From Phycisphaerae bacterium (GTDB lineage: Bacteria > Planctomycetota > Phycisphaerae > SM23-33), in NCBI GenBank assembly GCA_022866005.1, contig JALHTV010000128.1, positions 1 to 13,646 of the forward strand: DNA of 13,646 bases, written 5' to 3'. A program made the translations under genes and the position numbers. This document shows positions 7,869-13,092 of the stretch, in pieces (the first letter of the stretch is position 1; each line of letters begins with the position of its first letter). The notes beneath the pieces are model-generated. The model was given only the letters and a program-made list of their open reading frames with translations, was not told where the DNA came from and did not search any database.

Positions 7869-7889
7869 GGGGAAGGCTGCCCTTCTCCC
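7869..7889. promoter_or_regulatory. Inverted repeat at the uvrA promoter, possible operator
   Basis: GGGGAAGG at 7869-7876 and CCTTCTCCC at 7881-7889 form an inverted repeat around CTGC with one extra T. It lies 17 bases upstream of the uvrA -10 element, where the -35 would be. It could bind a regulator, or be a hairpin at the end of the STAS transcript, although no T-run follows. It does not resemble the Escherichia coli or Bacillus LexA boxes. Confidence 0.3.
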
Positions 7890-7947
7890 CTAGCGAAAGA
7901 AGCGCCGCCGCGGGCCGCCAGACCCCCTGACTGCAGACGCCCAGGCC

Positions 7948-8283
7948 CTACTTCTGGGCCAGTTGCAGGCCGGCCAGGGCGGTGGCCATGTCTTGGGTGA
8001 ACTGAAAGATCTTGTCCAGCCCGGTCACCTGGAAGACCCCCCCGACGTGGGCGTTGACCCCGCAGAGCACCATCCGCCGCTCGTGCGCGCTCAGGTGCTT
8101 GCGCAGCCGAAGCAGCCGGGAGAGGTTGGAGCTGTTGATGAATCCCACAGCGGAGAAGTTCAGCACCACGTCGGTCGGTTTGGCCTGGACCGACTCAGCG
8201 AGGGCAGACAGCTCGTCGGTGAACTGGGGATCGTCGATCAGGTCGACCACGGTGATGCTGTCGGACCATTTCTGAATTGCCAT
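7948..8283 (-). CDS. STAS-domain protein, anti-sigma-factor antagonist-like
   Basis: This 111-residue protein is essentially one STAS domain, as in SpoIIAA and RsbV, which are switched by Ser phosphorylation and sequester an anti-sigma kinase. The core helix motif reads VGFINSSNLSRLLRL at residues 46-60. Ser52 aligns with the phosphorylated Ser of the D-S-S-G family motif, but the preceding Asp is Asn50 and the following Gly is Asn53, so regulation may differ. The C-terminal half (LCGVNAHVGGVFQVTGLDKIFQF) fits the family. A strong ribosome site, AAGGAG, lies 9 bases before the ATG. It follows the membrane-protein gene by 60 bases on the same strand, with a GC-rich hairpin between them (8305-8335). 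No cognate anti-sigma kinase, PP2C phosphatase or sigma factor gene is in the window, so the partner is unknown. A role in lipid or ion transport, as in stand-alone MlaB-like STAS proteins, is less likely given the Ser motif. Confidence 0.88.
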   Translation of the reverse strand: MAIQKWSDSITVVDLIDDPQFTDELSALAESVQAKPTDVVLNFSAVGFINSSNLSRLLRLRKHLSAHERRMVLCGVNAHVGGVFQVTGLDKIFQFTQDMATALAGLQLAQK

Positions 8284-8304
8284 AGTCTGGAACTCCTTGT
8301 CCCA

Positions 8305-8335
8305 CGGCGCCGGCCCGAAGGATACCCGGGCGCCG
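8305..8335 (-). other. GC-rich hairpin between the membrane-protein and STAS genes
   Basis: CGGCGCC at 8305-8311 and GGCGCCG at 8329-8335 are exact inverted complements, with a further CCCG/CGGG pairing possible inside. In the leftward transcript the hairpin sits just after the membrane-protein stop and just before the STAS ribosome site. There is no following T-run, so it is not an intrinsic terminator. It may set differential expression or be an RNA-processing point. Confidence 0.45.
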
Positions 8336-8343
8336 CGGCTGGG

Positions 8344-8961
8344 TCAACGCGCAGAACCGCCAGGCCGGTCCGGGCTCGTTTCCCCGGCCAGGCCCACATG
8401 CTGGGCGGCCACCCCGATGGCCGAGCCGATCAGCGTGTGCACCGCCAGGACCACTGCCGCCGGGATCATCAACCGGCGCACCTCCGGGGGGGTGTCGCGG
8501 AACTGCCGCAGAAACAGGCAAAACGCAAACAGCAACACGTTCAAGATCCCCAGCAGCGCCACCCCCCAGGCCACCGCCCGCCGCCCCCAGGCCATCAGCC
8601 TCAGCAGCATCACGCCGCCCGAGCCGATCAGCACCGCGGTCACCAGGGCGTACAGGCCATAAAGCGTCGCCGAAAGCTGCATGGGCACGGAAGAAAGCAT
8701 CTGATGGCCGTGCAGGATCACCCCCGCCGCGACCAGCATCGCCGGGTTCGTCACCGACCACAGGATCGCCACCCACGCCACCAACGCCCCCGCGAGGGTC
8801 CTGACCACCGGCTCGGGCGGGTTGATGATCGGGGCCGGCTCCACCGGCTCGTACTTCCGGTACCGCAGAAACTGGCGGAACCCGAACACCAGGCGCAGCG
8901 CCACCAGCAGCGACGCCAGCACCACGGCCCCGGCCAGCAGAGCGGCCAACAGAGTCGGCAT
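8344..8961 (-). CDS. Five-helix integral membrane protein of unknown function
   Basis: I do not recognise this 205-residue protein. Five hydrophobic segments are visible at about residues 4-26, 55-83, 97-120, 128-152 and 163-188. The first cytoplasmic-looking loop is basic and proline-rich (FRQFLRYRKYEPVEPAPIINPPEP), and a short polar C-terminal tail follows helix 5. Basic residues cluster after helix 1 and between helices 3, 4 and 5. There is no recognisable catalytic motif and no cleavable signal peptide. The ATG at 8961 has an excellent ribosome site (GAAGGAG, 6 bases upstream) in the 40-base gap after the RNase HII-like gene, which argues against a longer frame reaching 9165. Position and spacing suggest an operon: RNase HII-like, this protein, then STAS. 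A sensor or scaffold working with the STAS protein is possible, but that is only inference from adjacency. Confidence 0.8.
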   Translation of the reverse strand: MPTLLAALLAGAVVLASLLVALRLVFGFRQFLRYRKYEPVEPAPIINPPEPVVRTLAGALVAWVAILWSVTNPAMLVAAGVILHGHQMLSSVPMQLSATLYGLYALVTAVLIGSGGVMLLRLMAWGRRAVAWGVALLGILNVLLFAFCLFLRQFRDTPPEVRRLMIPAAVVLAVHTLIGSAIGVAAQHVGLAGETSPDRPGGSAR

Positions 8962-9001
8962 GGACTGCTCCTTCAAGCGGCCACGGCGGCGGCCACAAAG
9001 A

Positions 9002-9970
9002 TCACCTGAGCCTGTAGAGCATCTGCTCGTCGATGCCCATCTTCTTGGCCGTCGGCTGGATGGCCTGGTAAAACCTCCTGCCGTCGGCGTAGTAGCCCGC
9101 CGTGGGCGCCAGGTCAGGCACCTGCTGCAGCCAGTAGGAGTTGTATATCTGCATGAACAGCTCACGCAAGTATTTGCTGGCCATCGACGCCAGGGCTACC
9201 GGGAGCTGGCGGTTCTCGCAGCCGACCACGAAGTGTATCTCCGCCTGCCGCGTCGGCGCAATGAGCCGGTAGGAACTGCGGGTCTGGTCCTCCTCCAGGA
9301 CCTTGAACGAGCAGCCTTCGAATACCCTGGCCAACGCCTCCAGGTATCGCACGCGCCCACCCTGATGGTCGACGTGGACGACGATTCGCTCACCCTCCGC
9401 CATCTGCCACAGGCGCACGAGCAGCCGGCAGGTCACGTCCAAGAGCATCTGCGACTTGTTGGCGGCCTGGGTGAGGCGGTTGAACTCCCGCTCGAAGACC
9501 GTCTCGCTGCGGAGGGCCAGCAGCTTCACCCCGGCCTTCTGCATGGCCGCGTCCAGGGCGTTGGCCGACAAGGCCACCTCCGCGCCTGACTGCTCCCGCG
9601 GCAGCGGCAGGTGAAGCTGGCGATACCACGGATAGGCCGACGCCTCCGAGACGGCCGTGGGACAGACGATCTCCAACAAGCCCGCCAGCGATTGCGGCAG
9701 CGACCCGCGCGTGACGAGCATGGCCAGCACCCCCCGCTCCAGCCGCCCCAACCCCCCCGAGCCGCGCAGCCCGCTATAGAGGTCCTTGCTGTCGGCAATC
9801 GCGATGCGGGTGTGGCGCTTGCCGGGCCGCCGGGCCACTGCCGCCGCCAGGACCTGCCACAGGGACGCCCCAGCAAGCTCCCCCGGCACCGAGAAGGCCG
9901 CCGAGGAGACCACCAGCGGGCCCAGCACAGGCCCTAGCCCTGCCTCGTCTATGCCCGCGATGACAGCCAC
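9002..9970 (-). CDS. Divergent RNase HII-like (RNase H-fold) protein
   Basis: The product (322 residues) opens with GIDEAGLGPVLGPLVV, nearly the RNase HII signature GIDEAGRGPLAGP, giving Asp8 and Glu9. IADSK (Asp60) corresponds to the DSK motif, HVDHQGG (Asp201) to the third catalytic Asp, and ASMASKYLRE (ending Glu270) to the ASxxAKxxRD motif, whose last acid is normally Asp. RNase HII enzymes cut RNA-DNA hybrids and are about 200 residues; this one has a long insertion between DSK and the third motif and a C-terminal AGYYADGRRF segment. The fold is likely the same, but activity is unproven. The GTG start at 9970 has GGAG 6 bases upstream and lies behind a near-perfect promoter. A longer frame to 10177 would swallow that promoter and is rejected. 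It is the first gene of the leftward block. It may be a second RNase HII or a lineage-specific paralogue. Confidence 0.82.
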   Translation of the reverse strand: MAVIAGIDEAGLGPVLGPLVVSSAAFSVPGELAGASLWQVLAAAVARRPGKRHTRIAIADSKDLYSGLRGSGGLGRLERGVLAMLVTRGSLPQSLAGLLEIVCPTAVSEASAYPWYRQLHLPLPREQSGAEVALSANALDAAMQKAGVKLLALRSETVFEREFNRLTQAANKSQMLLDVTCRLLVRLWQMAEGERIVVHVDHQGGRVRYLEALARVFEGCSFKVLEEDQTRSSYRLIAPTRQAEIHFVVGCENRQLPVALASMASKYLRELFMQIYNSYWLQQVPDLAPTAGYYADGRRFYQAIQPTAKKMGIDEQMLYRLR

Positions 9971-10030
9971 GATGTTCTCCGCGATCCCAGCCCTGGTCCC
10001 CGCGGAGGAGCCGCCCAGGGGAACGAGTCG

Positions 10031-10058
10031 ATTATAGCGCCGGCCTGCGCGATGACAA
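10031..10058 (-). promoter_or_regulatory. Strong sigma-70-type promoter of the leftward gene block
   Basis: On the minus strand TTGTCA (10058-10053) and a perfect TATAAT (10036-10031) are separated by 16 bases. Transcription would begin near 10024, giving a leader of about 54 bases before the GTG at 9970. It lies about 105 bases from the divergent promoter at 10163. The stretch between them holds only a weak 6-bp inverted repeat (CGCAAG at 10113-10118, CTTGCG at 10136-10141). Confidence 0.75.
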
Positions 10059-10162
10059 GACCGCCGTCGCAGCACCCAAACGCCACGAGCGGAGGTCAGA
10101 TCCGACGACAATCGCAAGTCGTTATCTGGCAGTCTCTTGCGTGGAGCTCGTCCGTCAGAACA

Positions 10163-10190
10163 TTGACATAAGCCCAAACGGTATTACAAT
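10163..10190 (+). promoter_or_regulatory. Near-consensus promoter of a non-coding transcript
   Basis: A perfect TTGACA (10163-10168) and TACAAT (10185-10190) are separated by 16 bases. This is the closest match to the sigma-70 consensus I see in the window. The expected start is near 10197. No plausible ORF follows for almost 380 bases; the region is instead a structured segment ending in a T-run at 10369-10374. Confidence 0.75.
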
Positions 10191-10196
10191 GGTTGC

Positions 10197-10374
10197 CATC
10201 CTGGTAGCCGCTGCGGACAGGCAGTGGCAGCTAGATTCTTTATATCTCGCAGGTACGGATCGCGGCCCCAAGGAAGGGAATCCACCGAGTTCGGTCTGGG
10301 GTCAGTGCTGGACCCCGCTTCGGTCGACTCGGCCGGGTGCCAGTGGGTGGCGCTCCGGCCTGCGAGAGTTTTTT
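10197..10374 (+). ncRNA. Candidate structured small RNA (or leader RNA), about 178 nt, family unknown
   Basis: Downstream of the near-consensus promoter I can draw two domains by hand. The 5' hairpin has CTGG/CTAG (10201-10204 with 10231-10234, one G-U), a 2x2 internal loop, then GCCGCTGC/GCAGTGGC (10207-10214 with 10221-10228) closed by loop GGACAG. An A/T-rich linker follows (10235-10244). The second domain is closed by a perfect 9-bp helix, TCTCGCAGG (10245-10253) with CCTGCGAGA (10359-10367). Inside it are CGGA/TCCG (10256-10259 with 10354-10357), CCGAGTT/GACTCGG (10285-10291 with 10326-10332) capped by GGGGTC/GACCCC (10298-10303 with 10311-10316), and GTGCCA/TGGCGC (10337-10342 with 10348-10353). 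Six T's follow directly. It does not fit 6S, SRP, RNase P or tmRNA as I know them. The 5' end is inferred from the promoter. It could instead be an attenuating leader of mrfA, 202 bases downstream. Confidence 0.55.
10359..10374 (+). terminator. Intrinsic-type terminator closing the small RNA
   Basis: The 3' strand of the 9-bp closing helix (10359-10367) is followed after one G by TTTTTT (10369-10374). The pairing partner is over 100 bases upstream (10245-10253), so the whole inner domain acts as the hairpin loop. This is unusual for a simple terminator but typical of self-terminating structured RNAs. A local alternative hairpin directly before the T-run is weaker. Confidence 0.5.
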
Positions 10375-10575
10375 GGCGCTGACGCTTCGCAACCGCCCTT
10401 TCGGCTATCGGTGCAGAGATCGATGTCGGCAGCGGCGGCTGGCTAGGTGGCGAGCGGGGCCAGTTATTCTCTCTGGGGAACTCACTATGCACGGGCGAGA
10501 CGCCCATGCCACGCGATACCTAACAGAGACCGAATCTTAGTTGCCTTTGGCGCCGGGCCGTGAGAAGATGCCGCC
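10375..10575 (+). other. Untranslated stretch before mrfA
   Basis: These 201 bases contain no convincing gene on either strand. I see the small palindrome at 10489-10509 and no clear sigma-70 promoter for mrfA; TATTCT at 10465-10470 has no matching -35. If no promoter is present, mrfA expression would depend on read-through past the T-run at 10369-10374. Confidence 0.5.
10489..10509 (+). repeat. Small GC-rich palindrome (GCACGGGCG-AGA-CGCCCATGC)
   Basis: Nine-base arms at 10489-10497 and 10501-10509 flank AGA and pair at all but one position (C-A mismatch). The surrounding frame would read HGRDAHAT. From memory this resembles a palindrome scattered between genes in planctomycete and verrucomicrobial genomes, whose spurious translation reads HGRDARAT. 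A decayed relative lies at 2291-2345 in the other orientation. Its function is unknown. Confidence 0.6.
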
Positions 10576-12918
10576 ATGGATGTTCGCGGCTTCTTCCGGG
10601 ATGTCACCAGCGATCGGCGGTATCGCAACCAGCTTGTGCACGTGCGGCGGATCGACTCGCGGGCCGCCCGCTACGCCGACCCCGCAACCCCCCTGCCGGA
10701 GGCCGTGGTGTCGGTCCTGCGGGCCGAGGGGGTGTCTGGTCTCTACACCCACCAGGCCGCGGCGGTGGACGCTATCGCAGCCGGGAGCGACGTGGTCATC
10801 GTCACCGGCACGGCCTCGGGCAAGACGTTGTGCTACAACCTGCCGGTGGCCTCGGCCCTGCACAAAGACCCCTCCGTGCGGGCGATGTACCTGTTCCCCA
10901 CCAAGGCCCTCACGCAGGACCAGCACGCGGCGCTGAAGCGATGGGCCGGGCACGAGGAACTCCACCACTGCCTCGTCCCAGCCGTCTACGACGGCGACAC
11001 GCCCAGCCACAACCGCGCCAAGATCCGCAACAGCGCCACCGTGGTGCTCACCAACCCCGACATGCTGCACGTGGGCATCCTGCCCTACCACGGCAAGTGG
11101 CACAGTTTCCTGCGGCAGTTGCGGTACCTGGTGATCGACGAGCTGCACACCTATCGCGGCATCTTCGGCAGTCACGTGGCCGGGGTGCTGCGGCGGCTGC
11201 TGCGGATGTGCGAGCACTATGGCAGCCGCCCGCAGATCATCTGTAGCTCGGCCACCATCGCCAACCCCCTGGAACTGGCCGAGCGGCTGACCGGGAGAGC
11301 GATGACGCTCATCGACGATGACGGCTCGCCGCGCGGGTGCAAGTACTTCGCGCTGTGGAACCCGCCCTTCCTGGCCGACGATGGCGTGTCGCGCCGCTCG
11401 GCCAACGTCGAGGCCGTGGAGCTGCTGACCGAGCTGGTGCGCAGGCGAACGCAGACGATCGTGTTCGCCAAGAGCCGCATCGCGGCTGAGCTGATCTACA
11501 AGTACGCCGTCGACGCCCTTTCGGGTGAGAGCGACTTGGCTGCACGCATCAAGCCCTACCGCGGCGGCTACCTGCCCAGCGAGCGGCGGCAGATCGAGGA
11601 GGACCTGTTAGCCGGACGGTTGCTGGCCGTCTCATCGACCAACGCCCTGGAGCTGGGCATCGACGTGGGCGCCCTGGACGCCGCGATCCTGGTGGGCTTC
11701 CCCGGGACGATCTGCTCCACCTGGCAGCAGGCCGGCCGGGCGGGACGCTCAAGCCAAGACAGCCTGGTGATCCTGGTGGCCTACAACGACCCGATCGACC
11801 AGTACCTGATGCGCCACGAGGAATACCTCTTCGGCGCCAGCCACGAGCACAGCGTGATCGACCCGTTCAACCCGCACATCCTGGCCGCCCAACTGTCTTG
11901 CGCGTGCTTCGAGAAGCCGCTGTCCGCGGCCGACGAGGCCCACTTCGGCCCGCTGACGCAGCAGGTGGCCCAGGTCTTCGCCGAGGAAGGCCAGATGAAG
12001 GCCATCGACGGGCGGCACTACTGGAGGAGCTCCGAGATGCCCGCCCGCGGCATCAGCCTGCGGCTGATCAGCAACGACACCTACGCCATCGTCGACGCCT
12101 CGCAGAAAGGCAAGGTCATGGGCCAAGTGGACTCGATCTCCGCCCCGGAACTGGTCTACCCCCAGGCCATCTACCTGCACGAGGGCAACAGCTACCTGGT
12201 CAAGTCGCTGGACACCGCAGCCAAGGTCGCGACCGTGGAGCCCATCCAGGTGGACTACTACACCCAGCCCGTGCTCGCCAGCGCCTGCCGCCTGGGCGAC
12301 GCCAGCGACACCAAACCGTACCGCGGCGGGCGAATCTTCTTCGGGCCGGCGGAGGTGACCTGGCAGACCACCGCCTTCCGCAAGATCAAGTATTACACGA
12401 TGGAGCTGATCGGCCAGGGCGCCCTGGACCTGCCCGCTCAGACCCTGGAGACCACCGCGTTCTGGTGGACGATCGCCGACGAGATGCGCCAAACCATCGC
12501 CGACGCCGGCCACAACCCCATCGAGGCCATGATGGGCGTGCGGAACCTGATGCTCGCCGCCCTGCCGTCTCTGGCCATGTGCGACCGGCGAGACATCGCC
12601 GGGTCTGTAGACTCCTCCAACCTGGGGGTCCCGACGATCATCGTCTACGACCGCTACCCCGGCGGGCTGGGCTTCGCCCAGCGCGGCTACGACCTGCTGA
12701 GCACCTGGCTGGAGATGAGCGACCAAATCGTCCGCGAGTGCCCCTGCCAGAGCGGCTGTCCGAGCTGCGTGGGCCTGCCCAGCCTCCGCCCACCCATCCA
12801 CCACGATCCGGACCTCGCCGGGGGCTACCCCGTGCCCGACAAACAGGCCGCCGTCATGCTCCTGGGCCTGATCAAGCGCGCGGGGGAGGACGAGAGTCCC
12901 GCGATGCGGAACCAGTAG
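10576..12918 (+). CDS. mrfA: MrfA/YprA-family DEAD/DEAH-box helicase with C-terminal four-Cys zinc module
   Basis: This 780-residue superfamily-2 helicase matches MrfA (YprA) of Bacillus subtilis, a 3'-5' DNA helicase that works with the exonuclease MrfB in mitomycin-C lesion repair independently of UvrABC; Hrq1 is the eukaryotic relative. The N-terminal domain has GLYTHQ (Q-like motif, about 55-60), Walker A GTASGKT (78-84), DELH (188-191) and SSAT (224-227). The second RecA domain has STNALELGIDVG and QQAGRAGR (384-391). The C-terminal DUF1998-type region carries YDRYPGGLGFAQRGYDLL and Cys722, Cys724, Cys728 and Cys731 (CPCQSGCPSC), the zinc-binding cluster typical of this family. Length is normal. 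The ATG at 10576 has only a weak purine-rich site (GAGAAG) upstream. The next gene encodes the MrfB homologue, as in Bacillus, but here a 174-base gap with a large inverted repeat separates them. Confidence 0.94.
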   Translation: MDVRGFFRDVTSDRRYRNQLVHVRRIDSRAARYADPATPLPEAVVSVLRAEGVSGLYTHQAAAVDAIAAGSDVVIVTGTASGKTLCYNLPVASALHKDPSVRAMYLFPTKALTQDQHAALKRWAGHEELHHCLVPAVYDGDTPSHNRAKIRNSATVVLTNPDMLHVGILPYHGKWHSFLRQLRYLVIDELHTYRGIFGSHVAGVLRRLLRMCEHYGSRPQIICSSATIANPLELAERLTGRAMTLIDDDGSPRGCKYFALWNPPFLADDGVSRRSANVEAVELLTELVRRRTQTIVFAKSRIAAELIYKYAVDALSGESDLAARIKPYRGGYLPSERRQIEEDLLAGRLLAVSSTNALELGIDVGALDAAILVGFPGTICSTWQQAGRAGRSSQDSLVILVAYNDPIDQYLMRHEEYLFGASHEHSVIDPFNPHILAAQLSCACFEKPLSAADEAHFGPLTQQVAQVFAEEGQMKAIDGRHYWRSSEMPARGISLRLISNDTYAIVDASQKGKVMGQVDSISAPELVYPQAIYLHEGNSYLVKSLDTAAKVATVEPIQVDYYTQPVLASACRLGDASDTKPYRGGRIFFGPAEVTWQTTAFRKIKYYTMELIGQGALDLPAQTLETTAFWWTIADEMRQTIADAGHNPIEAMMGVRNLMLAALPSLAMCDRRDIAGSVDSSNLGVPTIIVYDRYPGGLGFAQRGYDLLSTWLEMSDQIVRECPCQSGCPSCVGLPSLRPPIHHDPDLAGGYPVPDKQAAVMLLGLIKRAGEDESPAMRNQ

Positions 12919-12931
12919 CGATGATTGTGCG

Positions 12932-13050
12932 CTTTGATTTCGGATTTGGGATTTCAGATTTCGGAATCGCCGTGTGCCGGTCCCTGATTTCTGGTCCCGG
13001 ATCCTCGCCGGTGAATCCGCAATCCGAAATCCGCAATCCCCAATCAGAAG
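12932..13050. repeat. Large intergenic inverted repeat between mrfA and mrfB
   Basis: The left arm 12932-12971 and right arm 13010-13050 are imperfect inverted complements (about 32 of 40 positions match, one gap) around a 38-base loop. Both arms are made of repeated GATTTCGGATTT / AATCCGAAATCC units. The element shares GATTTCAGAT (12950-12959) and the CAATCC/GGATTG vocabulary with the repeat at 3517-3610. It contains no gene. Confidence 0.8.
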
Positions 13051-13079
13051 GGAGGCCGGGGACGATGAAGGCAATTTGG

Positions 13080-13085
13080 TAGAAT
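13080..13085 (+). promoter_or_regulatory. Candidate -10 element (TAGAAT) directly before mrfB
   Basis: TAGAAT preceded by TTGG ends 7 bases before the ATG at 13093, so a transcript started here would begin at or next to the start codon and be leaderless. No convincing -35 hexamer is visible at 16-18 bases upstream. Just before it, a purine-rich GGGAGG (13050s) precedes a tiny frame, MKAIW, that ends at 13082. Confidence 0.35.
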
Positions 13086-13092
13086 AGCATCT

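Noticed and set aside
8305..8335. Intrinsic terminator before the STAS gene
   Set aside because: The hairpin is strong but no T-run follows in the leftward direction; the STAS ribosome site comes next.
9971..10177. N-terminal extension of the RNase HII-like protein to 10177
   Set aside because: It would place the TTGTCA/TATAAT promoter inside the coding region, and the GTG at 9970 has GGAG at proper spacing right before the conserved GIDEAG motif.
10197..10374. 6S RNA, 4.5S/SRP RNA, RNase P RNA or tmRNA
   Set aside because: The 5' end does not pair with the 3' end as in 6S. The SRP GGAAGG/AGCAGCC apical motif, RNase P core motifs and a tmRNA tRNA-like end were not found by eye.
10184..10507. 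Leftward 107-codon frame in the divergent intergenic region
   Set aside because: No ribosome site or recognisable domain; it is antisense to the structured RNA and the palindrome repeat.
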